From Bradyrhizobium ottawaense (GTDB lineage: Bacteria; Pseudomonadota; Alphaproteobacteria; Rhizobiales; Xanthobacteraceae): a stretch of DNA of 64,000 nt. The notes beneath the pieces are model-generated. The model saw nothing but the letters and a program-made list of their open reading frames with translations. It made no database searches and was not told the DNA's origin. This document shows, in pieces, positions 1 through 8,154 of the stretch. Position numbers and translations under genes: made by a program. Where the stretch lies: the NCBI RefSeq assembly GCF_900099825.1, contig NZ_LT629693.1, positions 7,327,001 to 7,391,000 on the forward strand. Reading direction: 5' to 3'. Position 1 is the first letter of the stretch, and every line of letters starts with the position of its first letter.

Positions 1-2
1 CG

Positions 3-770
3 GTGCCGAGCAAGCCGGCGCCGTTCGACCTGCAGGGAGCACGCGACGAGGATCTGATCGCGCTGACGCCGCAGATCCACAAGGAAGCCATCGAGATCGC
101 CTCGGCCTACGATCGCGGCGGGCTGTTCACGCCGCCATCGGAGCGTGGCACCATTCAGGTGCCCGGCAATGCCGGCGGCGCCAGTTGGTCCGGCGCTGCG
201 ATCGATCCGGAAACGAGTACGCTCTATGTCGGCACCTATCGCCTCCCGACGGTCGTGAAGATCCAGAAGCCGGAGTCATGGCAGGGAACCTACGATTTCA
301 TCGGGCTGCCGAGTTATCCGGCCGGGCCGCGCGGGTTGCCGCTGCTCAAGCCGCCGTTCGGCAGCATCGTCGCCATCGACATGAACACCGGCGAGCATCG
401 CTGGCGGATTCCGGTGGGACGCAGCATCGCGATACCCCCGGTTCTGGCGCTGGGTATTCGCGAACAACTGGGATTGCCGTTCCGGAATTGGGCGCTGCTG
501 ACCAAGACGGTCATGATCGTCGTGCAGACGGGCTACTATAGCGCGCCGCGCTTTGTGCCGGGCCTGAACCTGCCGGTCAGGGTTCTGCACGATCTCGATC
601 CGCATCTGTGGGTCTACGACAAGGCGAGCGGCGAAATGCTTGCCGAGATGGAATTGCCGGCCAACGCGACCGGCGCGCCGATGACTTACCTGGCCGGCGG
701 CCGGCAGTTCATCGTGTTTCCGGTCGGTGGCGGTACGCTGGCGGAGGAGTTGATCGCGGTTTCGCTGTAA
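3..770 (+). CDS. PQQ-dependent dehydrogenase, C-terminal part (cut by window edge)
   Basis: This is the 3' end of a gene that begins before the window, so only about 255 residues are visible and the true start is outside. The visible part has beta-propeller features of membrane-bound quinoprotein (PQQ) dehydrogenases: a segment reading NAGGASWSGAAIDPETSTLYV, then SIVAIDMNTGEHRWRIPVG and VYDKASGEM, which are typical propeller blades, and a terminal GRQFIVFPVGGG strand as in the glucose dehydrogenase group. Such enzymes oxidise sugars or alcohols in the periplasm and pass electrons to ubiquinone. The substrate cannot be told from this fragment. Confidence 0.75.
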   Translation: MPSKPAPFDLQGARDEDLIALTPQIHKEAIEIASAYDRGGLFTPPSERGTIQVPGNAGGASWSGAAIDPETSTLYVGTYRLPTVVKIQKPESWQGTYDFIGLPSYPAGPRGLPLLKPPFGSIVAIDMNTGEHRWRIPVGRSIAIPPVLALGIREQLGLPFRNWALLTKTVMIVVQTGYYSAPRFVPGLNLPVRVLHDLDPHLWVYDKASGEMLAEMELPANATGAPMTYLAGGRQFIVFPVGGGTLAEELIAVSL

Positions 771-804
771 TAGTATTCGAATTTTCGCGCGCTATAACCG
801 CGGA

Positions 805-1764
805 ATGGCGCACGATCACGACCATCACGATTCCTTGCACGATCATTCCCACACGCATGGCCACGCTCACGGCCATGCCGGGCACAGCCACGCGCCGGAC
901 AGTTTTGGCGCGGCATTTGCGATCGGCGCCGCGCTCAATACCGCGTTCGTCATCGCCGAGCTGAACTTTGGCTATGCCGCCAATTCGCTGGCGCTGATCT
1001 CGGACGCCGTCCACAATCTCTCCGACGTGGTGGCGCTGTTGCTGGCGTGGGGCGCGGCCTGGCTGGCCGCGAGGAAGCCGACCGAGCGCCACACCTACGG
1101 TTATCGGCGAGCCTCGATCCTGGCGGCGCTGTTCAATGCCGGGTTGTTGCTGGTGGCAGTCGGCGGCATCGTCGTCGAGGCGGTCAATCGCCTGTACGCG
1201 CCCGCGCCCGTGGCCGGCTGGACGGTCGTGGCCGTCGCGGCACTGGGCGTCGCCATCAATGGTGGCACGGCTCTGCTGTTCATGCGCGGCCGTCACGGCG
1301 ACCTCAATGTTCGCGGCGCCTATCTGCACATGGCGGCCGATGCCGGCGTCTCGCTCGGGGTCGTGGTCGCAGCGCTCGTGATCATGTGGACGGGATGGCT
1401 GTGGCTCGATCCCGCGACCAGCCTCGTCATATCAGCCGTGGTGTTCTGGAGCGGGTGGGGACTCGCGCGCGACAGCGTCAACCTCGCGCTCGACGGCGTG
1501 CCGCGCGGCATCGAGCTGGCGGACGTCAGGATCTATCTCGGCGGGCTCGAAGGCGTCACGGAAGTGCACGATCTGCACATCTGGGCCATGAGCACCAACG
1601 AGACCGCGTTGACCGCGCATCTGGTGCGGCCGGGCGGGCACGATGATTCATTCCTGCATCACGTCTGCGAGGAACTCGCGCATCGTTTCAGCATCCACCA
1701 CGCCACGCTGCAGGTGGAGATCAGCGCCGAGGTCTGCCGGCTGGCGCCGGAACACGTGGTGTAA
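805..1764 (+). CDS. cation diffusion facilitator (Zn/Co/Cd efflux)
   Basis: A 319-residue inner-membrane exporter of the CDF family, which swaps cytoplasmic Zn2+, Co2+ or Cd2+ for protons. The first 35 residues are rich in His and Asp, a metal-binding tail common in CzcD/ZitB types. About six hydrophobic segments follow. The paired metal-site motifs are visible as DAVHNLSD in the second membrane helix and HMAADAGVS in the fifth, and the C-terminal cytoplasmic domain contains VHDLHIWAMS. It sits 34 bp after the dehydrogenase gene and converges on the chromate transporter gene across a perfect hairpin. Which metal is preferred cannot be read from the sequence. Confidence 0.93.
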   Translation: MAHDHDHHDSLHDHSHTHGHAHGHAGHSHAPDSFGAAFAIGAALNTAFVIAELNFGYAANSLALISDAVHNLSDVVALLLAWGAAWLAARKPTERHTYGYRRASILAALFNAGLLLVAVGGIVVEAVNRLYAPAPVAGWTVVAVAALGVAINGGTALLFMRGRHGDLNVRGAYLHMAADAGVSLGVVVAALVIMWTGWLWLDPATSLVISAVVFWSGWGLARDSVNLALDGVPRGIELADVRIYLGGLEGVTEVHDLHIWAMSTNETALTAHLVRPGGHDDSFLHHVCEELAHRFSIHHATLQVEISAEVCRLAPEHVV

Positions 1765-1767
1765 ATT

Positions 1768-1801
1768 GTAGGGTGGGTTACGCTGCGCTAACCCACCCTA
1801 C
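1768..1801. repeat. 13-bp inverted repeat, GTAGGGTGGG family
   Basis: The arm GTAGGGTGGGTTA and its exact complement flank an 8-base loop. It lies between two convergent genes and could end transcription from both sides. Related palindromes with the same GTAGGNTGGG end occur at 13981, 41724 and 53631. Confidence 0.85.
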
Positions 1802-1812
1802 GATTCCCGCGT

Positions 1813-3216
1813 TCATGCCATACCCACCAACCGCAATGCCACGCCGGCCGCGCAGGAGCCCGCCAGCACCCAGAGCATGCCGATATTGAGCCGGAAGATC
1901 GCGGTCGCCGCGGCTGCCGCCAGCACGAACGCTGCAAGGTCGAGGCTCGACCAGTCGGGCATGTCGAACGACAGCCCGAACGAGCGAAACGGCGTCGTCT
2001 TACGGAACAGCGTGTGCAGCGCGAACCAGATCGACAGGTTGAGGATCACACCGACCACGGCAGCGGTGATCGCGGTTAGTGCGCCTGCCAGCCCCTTGTT
2101 GCCGCGCAGCGTCTCGATGTAGGGCGCGCCGAGGAAGATCCAGAGGAAGCAGGGGATGAAGGTGACCCAGGTCGCGAGCAATCCGCCGAGCGTGGCGGCG
2201 AGCATTGGCGACAGCGTGCCGGGATCGCGGAAGGCGGCCATGAAGCCCACGAACTGCAGCACCATGATCAGCGGGCCCGGCGTGGTCTCGGCCATGCCGA
2301 GTCCGTCAAGCATCTCGCGCGGCCCGAGCCAGTGATAATGCTCGACCGCCTGCTGGGCGACATAGGCCAGCACCGCATAGGCGCCGCCGAACGTCACCAG
2401 CGCCATCTTGCTGAAGAACAGCGCGATCTGGCTGAACACATTGGCCTGACCAAGCCCGATCAATAGGGCTGCCACCGGAACCACCCATAGCACTAGCCAT
2501 ACCGTGCTTACTCTTAGCGACCGCCCGACATTGGGCCGAACATGGTCAGGCAATTCCTCGCCGAGCATGCTGTCGACCGCCGCGGTCTCTTTCCCCCCGC
2601 CACCATGCTCGACCGCGGCGAATTCCGGCCGACCGCTGCGCGCGCCGAAATAGCCGATCACGCCGGCCGCGATGATGATGATCGGGAAGGGGATGTTGAA
2701 GAAGAAGATCCCGACAAAGGCGATCGCGGCGAGCGCGATCATCACCCGGTTACGCAGCGCGCGCTTGCCGACCCGCACCACCGCCTGCACCACGATCGCG
2801 AGCACCGCGGCCTTCAGCCCGAAGAACACCGCCTCGACGAACCCGACATTGCCATAGGCCGCATAAATATAGCTCAACCCCATGATGGAGATGATGCCGG
2901 GCAGGATGAACAGGCCGCCGGCCATGATGCCGCCGGCGGTTCGGTGCAGCAGCCAGCCGATATAGGTCGCGAGCTGCTGCGCCTCCGGCCCCGGCAGCAG
3001 CATGCAGTAGTTCAGCGCATGCAGGAACCGGCTCTCCGAGATCCAGTTCTTCTCCTCGACCAGGATGCGATGCATCACCGCGATCTGGCCGGCCGGGCCG
3101 CCGAAACTCAGCACGGCGACCCGCAGCCAGACCCGGAAGGCTTCACCGAAGCTGATGCCGTGATCGTACGGCTTGCCGGCATCGGCTTCGGCGGTCGTTT
3201 TCATCGTCGAGTCCAT
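1813..3216 (-). CDS. chrA: chromate efflux transporter ChrA
   Basis: A 467-residue long-chain ChrA of the CHR superfamily, an inner-membrane protein that exports chromate. Two homologous halves are visible. The N-terminal half has FGGPAGQIAVMH and LPGPEAQQLATYIGW, and the second half has TFGGAYAVLAYVAQQ and ETTPGPLIMVLQFVGF, the duplicated signature of the family. About ten to twelve hydrophobic segments are present. Its ATG overlaps the stop codon of the upstream ChrB-like gene by one base (TAATG), so the two are translationally coupled. The pairing supports a chromate resistance operon. Confidence 0.93.
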   Translation of the reverse strand: MDSTMKTTAEADAGKPYDHGISFGEAFRVWLRVAVLSFGGPAGQIAVMHRILVEEKNWISESRFLHALNYCMLLPGPEAQQLATYIGWLLHRTAGGIMAGGLFILPGIISIMGLSYIYAAYGNVGFVEAVFFGLKAAVLAIVVQAVVRVGKRALRNRVMIALAAIAFVGIFFFNIPFPIIIIAAGVIGYFGARSGRPEFAAVEHGGGGKETAAVDSMLGEELPDHVRPNVGRSLRVSTVWLVLWVVPVAALLIGLGQANVFSQIALFFSKMALVTFGGAYAVLAYVAQQAVEHYHWLGPREMLDGLGMAETTPGPLIMVLQFVGFMAAFRDPGTLSPMLAATLGGLLATWVTFIPCFLWIFLGAPYIETLRGNKGLAGALTAITAAVVGVILNLSIWFALHTLFRKTTPFRSFGLSFDMPDWSSLDLAAFVLAAAAATAIFRLNIGMLWVLAGSCAAGVALRLVGMA

Positions 3217-4034
3217 TACGTTTTTGCCTTGTTCGTCGGCCAGTTGTGCGTTTCACCCGTCGCGTCGCGACACCAGCGATAGAACGCATCATAGAGCGTC
3301 ATGCCGGCCTCGAGCTGCTCGAGATCGTCGTCGTACATCCGCGACAGGCCGAGCGAGGCCGCCATCAGCCCCGGTGCCTCCGGCGACAGATCGAGGCGCC
3401 CGGTGTCGGCGGCGCGCACCATGGTCGCGAGCCGCAGCAGAGGCGGTGTCGCGAGGCCGAATTCCTCGATCATGACGTCGAAGGTGCAGCGTTCGCCGCG
3501 GTGGCTCCAGAATACGTTCTCGATATCGAACGGCGTGGCGTTGAAGCGTTCGCCGACCGCGATCACTTCGGAGGGCGCCACGAACAGAAACACCGCGTTC
3601 GGATCGACGAACCGGCGGATCAGCCAGGGGCAGGCGATGCGGTCGATCTTTGGCCGTGCGCGCGTGACCCAGACCGTGCGCCCCTTGGCGTCGCGGGGCG
3701 GCAGTCTGGACGCGTTTACCAGCGGCAGGTTGGCCTCCTTCCAGCCCTCAAACCCGCCTTCCAGCGTTTCTGTCGATACATCGGCGTTACGCAGCCAGGC
3801 CGCCGTGCCCTGCGCCAGTTTCTCGCCGCGCAGGCAGACGACGATCGCTGAGTTGCCGGCAAATTCGCCGCCCCAGTCGGCGGCGTCCTGATGGCTGCGC
3901 CTGACCGCGCCGGGAATCAGCCGCGGGTCGGCGGCAAAATCTTCTTCGGTCCGGACATCGATCAGGACGGGAGTCTTCGCCGTCCCGACCAGGCGGGAAA
4001 GCTTATCCAGGGATATCGAAGTGTGGGATGACAT
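3216..4034 (-). CDS. chrB: rhodanese-ChrB fusion, chromate resistance protein
   Basis: A 272-residue two-domain protein. Residues about 5-110 form a rhodanese domain: LIDVRTEEDF near the start and an active-site loop VVCLRGEK with the catalytic cysteine. Residues about 120-265 match the C-terminal ChrB domain: VWVTRARPKIDRIACPWLIRRF, then CTFDVMIEEFGL and a helical tail ending in TLYDAFYRWCRDAT. ChrB proteins control or assist chrA-dependent chromate resistance. Here the usual N-terminal DNA-binding part of ChrB is replaced by the sulfurtransferase domain, so a regulatory role by DNA binding is doubtful. It is first in the operon with chrA. Confidence 0.88.
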   Translation of the reverse strand: MSSHTSISLDKLSRLVGTAKTPVLIDVRTEEDFAADPRLIPGAVRRSHQDAADWGGEFAGNSAIVVCLRGEKLAQGTAAWLRNADVSTETLEGGFEGWKEANLPLVNASRLPPRDAKGRTVWVTRARPKIDRIACPWLIRRFVDPNAVFLFVAPSEVIAVGERFNATPFDIENVFWSHRGERCTFDVMIEEFGLATPPLLRLATMVRAADTGRLDLSPEAPGLMAASLGLSRMYDDDLEQLEAGMTLYDAFYRWCRDATGETHNWPTNKAKT

Positions 4035-4311
4035 AGCTGCGCCCTCGTAAGAAATAACGGGACGCGATGCTTGGGCTTGTCGCCTCGTGGGGAGATCGCA
4101 AAGTCCCCATGGCGCGAATTAACCGCTCGGCGGTTCGGCTGTCAACTGGCGAGCGGAACTTGTTGGCCGGCGAACGCCGGGCCTCGAACGGACCACTTGC
4201 AGAACGCGACGTTCGGACCTAGCTTTGCAACATTCGGGGATAAAGCAGGCTCCCCGTCAGGCGGGCCGCCGTCCAAGCTCTGCGCACCACTCGACGTGTC
4301 GAGGATTGCGC

Positions 4312-5010
4312 ATGGACGGGAACCGGCCGGTGTCTCCCTATCTCATTGGAAGTCGAATTAGGCCAAATCTCCGCGCCGCTCTCGTCGCGTGCACGCTCGC
4401 GTTCGCGCCAGCCGCGTCCGCACAGACAGGAGCCGCCATGATTGCCATCGATCGTATGACGCTCGGATCGCCTCCGGCCGGATTTTCGTTTGCGCGGACC
4501 GGCCGGGGCAAGGAGGGCGAATGGTCCGTCACTGCCGATCGCACGGCCGCCGCCGGACATGCGATCGAGCAAACCAGCACCGATCGCACCGATTACCGAT
4601 TTCCGCTCGCGATCCACGAGAGCCTGTCGGCGGCCAATGTCGACGTTGAGATCCGTTTCAAGGCGGTGGCCGGCAAGACCGATCAGGCTGCAGGCATTGC
4701 GGTGCGACTGATGAACGCCGACAATTATTACGTCGCCCGCGCCAATGCGCTGGAGGATAACGTCCGCTTCTATCGCGTCGTCGATGGCCGCCGCGAACAA
4801 CTCGAGGGCGTTAATCTCAAGGTCACCGCGAATGAGTGGCATCGGCTCGGCCTGCGCGCAGAAGGAAAACGCTTCACGGTCTCCTATGATGGCAAGCCGT
4901 TGTTCACGGCGGCGGACGCTACTTTTGCGGAGGCTGGCGGCATCGCGCTGTGGACCAAGTCCGACAGCGTGACGCGCTTCGATCAGATCTCCATCAGCGT
5001 GCTACCTTAG
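4312..5010 (+). CDS. secreted DUF1080-like (LamG-fold) protein
   Basis: The ATG at 4312 is preferred over an in-frame one at 4225 because GAGGA lies 7 bases upstream and the protein then starts with a normal export signal. The 232-residue product has a signal peptide (LRAALVACTLAFAPAASAQ, cut after AQA/AQT) followed by a beta-rich domain. Features such as VEIRFKAVAGKTDQAAGIAVRLMN, NYYVARANALEDNVRFYRV and GIALWTKSDSVTRFDQI resemble the concanavalin-like fold of DUF1080 proteins. That family includes sugar-binding and glycoside-related periplasmic proteins. No catalytic residues can be assigned. It lies 4 bp upstream of an MFS gene, so the two may be co-transcribed. Confidence 0.7.
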   Translation: MDGNRPVSPYLIGSRIRPNLRAALVACTLAFAPAASAQTGAAMIAIDRMTLGSPPAGFSFARTGRGKEGEWSVTADRTAAAGHAIEQTSTDRTDYRFPLAIHESLSAANVDVEIRFKAVAGKTDQAAGIAVRLMNADNYYVARANALEDNVRFYRVVDGRREQLEGVNLKVTANEWHRLGLRAEGKRFTVSYDGKPLFTAADATFAEAGGIALWTKSDSVTRFDQISISVLP

Positions 5011-5014
5011 GGAA

Positions 5015-6250
5015 ATGGCTGGGATGACCGATCTCCTGACTGAACCCAGAACATCATCTGCAAGCACGCTGATCCCACTGCTCTATACGGCGAGGGGGCT
5101 GCGCGGATTTGGCGACGGCTTCGCCATCATCATCCTCCCAGCTTATATGACGGCGCTGGGTTACGACGCCGTCGCTGTCGGCATTGTTGCAACCGCCTCG
5201 CTGCTTGGAACCGCGCTGTTGACGCTGATCGTGGGCTGGATCGCGCCACGCCATGATTTGCGCCCGCTCCTGATGTTCGGTGCAGGTCTAATGGCGACGA
5301 CCGGGATCGCCTTTCCCGGCGTCGAGCATTTTGTGCTGATTGTACTGGTCGCCTTTGTCGGTACCATCAACCCCTCCGGCGGCGATCTCGGCGTGCTGGT
5401 GCCGCTGGAACACGCGGTGCTGGCGCACAGCACCACGGACGCGCGCCGCACCCAGGTGTTTGCGCGCTACAGCCTGATCGGCGCGCTCTGCACCGCGGCA
5501 GGCTCGCTGGCGGCGGCGTTGCCCGACGTGCTGATGGCAAACGGAAGCACGAAGCTCGGCGCGTTCCGCCTGATGTTCTTCGCCTATGCGGCGCTCGGCG
5601 TCGCCTGCGCGGCGCTCTATCGCTACGTCCCGCATGAGCGCGGCGAGGCAAAGGCCCCGCAGGCGCCGCTCGGGCCTTCGCGCGGCACCGTCTACAGACT
5701 GGCGGCGCTGTTCAGCATCGATGCCTTCGCCGGCGGCTTCGTCGCCCAGTCCCTGCTGGTGCTCTGGCTGTTCGAACGCTTTGACCTGTCGCTGTCCGCG
5801 GCCGGATTGTTTTTCTTCTGGTCGAGCACGCTGAGCGCCTTTTCCTATCCGGTCGCGGCCTGGATCGCCAAACGTGTCGGCCTCGTCAACACCATGGTGT
5901 TCACGCATATACCCTCCAGCCTGTTCCTGATCGGGGCTGCGTTTTCGCCCAACCTCTATTTGGCGCTCGGGCTATTGCTGCTGCGCTCGGCGCTGTCGCA
6001 AATGGACGTGCCGACCCGCACCTCTTATGTCATGGCCGTGGTCACTCCCGCCGAACGTCCCGCCGCCGCCAGCGTCACCGCGGTACCGCGAAGCCTTGCA
6101 TCCGCGATCAGCCCGGCGATCTCGGGCGTGCTGTTGATGACGGCGTTTTCCGGCCTGCCGCTGGTGGTCTGCGGCACGCTCAAGATCGCCTACGACATCG
6201 CCCTGCTGTTCTCGTTCCGCCACATCAAGCCGCCGGAGGAGCAGGGCTGA
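5015..6250 (+). CDS. MFS transporter
   Basis: A 411-residue major facilitator superfamily carrier with about twelve hydrophobic helices. The loop between helices 2 and 3 carries IAPRHDLRPLLMFGAG, a degenerate form of the MFS motif, and the two six-helix halves are separated by a hydrophilic stretch around residue 210 (RGEAKAPQAPLGPSRG). The start at 5015 has GGGA just upstream; ATG at 5024 is an alternative. It follows the DUF1080-like gene closely, which suggests the secreted protein and the carrier work together. The substrate is not recognisable. Confidence 0.85.
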   Translation: MAGMTDLLTEPRTSSASTLIPLLYTARGLRGFGDGFAIIILPAYMTALGYDAVAVGIVATASLLGTALLTLIVGWIAPRHDLRPLLMFGAGLMATTGIAFPGVEHFVLIVLVAFVGTINPSGGDLGVLVPLEHAVLAHSTTDARRTQVFARYSLIGALCTAAGSLAAALPDVLMANGSTKLGAFRLMFFAYAALGVACAALYRYVPHERGEAKAPQAPLGPSRGTVYRLAALFSIDAFAGGFVAQSLLVLWLFERFDLSLSAAGLFFFWSSTLSAFSYPVAAWIAKRVGLVNTMVFTHIPSSLFLIGAAFSPNLYLALGLLLLRSALSQMDVPTRTSYVMAVVTPAERPAAASVTAVPRSLASAISPAISGVLLMTAFSGLPLVVCGTLKIAYDIALLFSFRHIKPPEEQG

Positions 6251-6360
6251 AGGCCCGTGGGCCGGGGGATCGCGCCCTTGGCGCCGATGCCCGGGACATC
6301 GCCATGTCCGATCGCGCCCGCAATGGTTTAGACTGGCGCGCAAACCAAGGGGGGATCGTC

Positions 6361-6810
6361 ATGCATAGCTTCGCAGCCGCGGGGGCGGGATTTCTGCTCG
6401 CAGTGTTGTGGTTCGACCTGATGTTCGACGTACAAACGCGCAAGCACACCGGCGACGTGCTGCCGCCGGAAATATTGACCTCGATCTCGAACTATTACCG
6501 GCGCGTCACCACGGACGCCTATCCGATGAACCGCCTGATTGCCTTGGTCATGCTGCTGACACTTGCCGCCATCTGCGCAGAGGTCGTGCAAGGCGAATAC
6601 GCATGGTGGATCGGCTGGGGCTCGCTGCTCTTGGCGGGCTTTGGTTTCGTGCCTACGATGACCCGCACCGTCCCGAACGCCCGCCGGTTGGGAAGCGCTC
6701 AGGACCCGGCGGAAGAGCAATCGCGGCTGGCGCGCGCGATCTGCCGAGATCACATGTTCAGCTTCGCGCGGATGAGCTGCGTTCTGGTTCTGCAACTGAT
6801 CGCACGGTAG
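6361..6810 (+). CDS. hypothetical membrane protein
   Basis: I do not recognise a named family. The ATG at 6361 is chosen over 6304 because a GGGGGG stretch lies 6-11 bases upstream. The 149-residue product has a hydrophobic segment at residues 5-20, a hydrophilic stretch with YYRRVTTDAYPMN, two further membrane segments around residues 58-95 (LIALVMLLTLAAICAEV and WWIGWGSLLLAGFGFV), and a short C-terminal helix. That gives three or four membrane spans. It looks expressed on its own between the MFS gene and a decayed transporter gene. Confidence 0.65.
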   Translation: MHSFAAAGAGFLLAVLWFDLMFDVQTRKHTGDVLPPEILTSISNYYRRVTTDAYPMNRLIALVMLLTLAAICAEVVQGEYAWWIGWGSLLLAGFGFVPTMTRTVPNARRLGSAQDPAEEQSRLARAICRDHMFSFARMSCVLVLQLIAR

Positions 6811-6839
6811 TTGCGCGGCGCGACAGAGGGGGAGCGGCC

Positions 6840-7415
6840 TTGGGCGAGTGGGTCGGGGTCGCGATCGCGCTGCTCGGCATCGAGCCGCTGACGAAACGGA
6901 AATCGATCGGCGTCGGTGTCGCCGTGCTCGGCGTCATCGCAGCACTCGCCGCGGGACTGTCGAGCGCGCCCGATGGCGCGTGGCGCGGCGAACTGATCAT
7001 GACCGGCGCCGTGCTGTGCATGGCCTTCTACAATGTCTGGTCCCGGCCGTTCATCAGGCGCTCCAGCGCGCTCGGCTTCCTTGCCGTCGGAATGGGGACG
7101 GGCGCCGCGGCCCTGATCGTGGTCGGATCGCTCACCGGCAGCTTTGCGGCACTGAGCCACTTCACGACGCCGCAATGGATCGCCGGTCTCTATCTCGGTA
7201 TTGCCGGCGGTGCGCTGGCATTCATCCTCTGGGTGCTGGCGCTGGAGCGGGCGTCGCCGACCCGCGTCGCGGCCACCATGACCGTCAACCCGCTCGCAGC
7301 GGGACTGCTGGCGACCCAGTTGGTCGGTGAGCCGATCACGCCCAATCTCGTGCTCGGCCTGGTCGCGGTCTTTGCGGGGATATGGATCGCGACCACCGAC
7401 GCCAAAAAGCCGTAA
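6840..7415 (+). pseudogene. truncated EamA/DMT-family transporter
   Basis: The frame encodes about 190 residues matching the end of the first and all of the second EamA repeat of drug/metabolite transporters (normally about 300 residues and ten helices). The homology starts at PLTKRKSIGVGVAVLGV and continues through five or six helices to ATDAKKP. The first four or so helices are missing, and the DNA before 6840 belongs to another gene. A TTG at 6840 with GGGGGAG 6 bases upstream could still permit translation of a half-size protein. I call it a truncated remnant, but a short expressed product is possible. Confidence 0.7.
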
Positions 7416-7417
7416 GC

Positions 7418-7834
7418 TCACGCCGCCGCGATGGCCTCGATCTCGATCAGGAAGTCGGGGCCGTACAATTTCGATACCTCGACCAGCGTGACCGCGGGCG
7501 CGGCCGGCGGTGTCGCCGAGTTGAAGAAGCGGTTTCGCGCCTCGCGATAGCGGGCGAGGTTGTCCATGTCGGTGAGAAACACCGTAAGCTTCACCAGATT
7601 GGCGGCCGTGCATCCGCTGGCCCGCAGCGCGACCGCGAGATTTTCAAACACTTGGCCGGCTTGTGCGGTGAAATCGTTCTTGCCGATCAGATGGCCGTCG
7701 GCATCGAGCGCGGTCTGGCCGGCGATGAAGATCATGCGGCGTGCGGTAACCTCGACGATCTGCGAATAGCCGGGTGGCGTACCGAGCTCGGGCTTGTTGA
7801 GGCGGGTGATCGCAGGCGTCGTATCGCCGGTCAT
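7418..7834 (-). CDS. RidA family protein
   Basis: A 138-residue member of the RidA/YjgF/UK114 family. RidA enzymes form trimers and hydrolyse reactive enamine and imine intermediates released by PLP enzymes. Family landmarks are present: RMIFIAGQTALDADG, FENLAVALRASG, LVKLTVFLTDM and a C-terminal VEVSKLYGPDFLIEIEAIA strand. The arginine that anchors the substrate carboxylate in RidA proper is not obvious in the last strand, where L-Y-G-P-D-F stands instead, so it may be one of the Rid subfamilies without imine deaminase activity. It ends 2 bp from the decayed EamA gene on the other strand. Confidence 0.88.
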   Translation of the reverse strand: MTGDTTPAITRLNKPELGTPPGYSQIVEVTARRMIFIAGQTALDADGHLIGKNDFTAQAGQVFENLAVALRASGCTAANLVKLTVFLTDMDNLARYREARNRFFNSATPPAAPAVTLVEVSKLYGPDFLIEIEAIAAA

Positions 7835-7850
7835 GCTGTTTGTGCCCGGC

Positions 7851-8042
7851 TCAATTGCGCGGTACGAAGACCGGCGGCGGCGTCAGGCCGACGGCGTTCT
7901 TCGGTTTCATGGTGCCGATGTAGAACGACGACACGAAGATCAGGATCAGGGCGGCAAGGTAGAGCGCATAGGATTGCGGCGGCGTGATCGCCCATTGCAG
8001 GAAGTTTTTGTCGTCGGATGGCTTTTTGCTGTCGTTGTTCAT
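7851..8042 (-). CDS. small single-span membrane protein
   Basis: A 63-residue protein starting at MNNDSKKPSDD. An in-frame ATG at 8147 would add 35 residues encoded by a dispersed intergenic palindrome, so the shorter form is preferred. It has a charged N-terminus, one hydrophobic helix (residues about 22-42, YALYLAALILIFVSSFYIG) and a short proline-rich tail. No family is recognised. It lies 16 bp upstream of ridA and could be co-transcribed with it. No strong ribosome-binding site is seen. Confidence 0.5.
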   Translation of the reverse strand: MNNDSKKPSDDKNFLQWAITPPQSYALYLAALILIFVSSFYIGTMKPKNAVGLTPPPVFVPRN

Positions 8043-8084
8043 GAGGTGTTTTTGCGCGAAACTGTCGCGAATGGAAGCGCAATT

Positions 8085-8150
8085 TCGAGCCATAGCGCTT
8101 TCGAGCGAAGTGGGCACCGGTTCGCGTAAAGAAAGCGCGTCAAACAAAGC
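8085..8150. repeat. dispersed element, TAGCGNTTTCGAGCGAAG family
   Basis: This block begins TAGCGCTTTCGAGCGAAGTG and contains CCGGTTCGCG and AAAGCGCGTCA, which pairs with the start. Fuller copies occur at 53915 and 55183. It is an intergenic palindrome family spread through the window. Confidence 0.8.
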
Positions 8151-8154
8151 CTAT

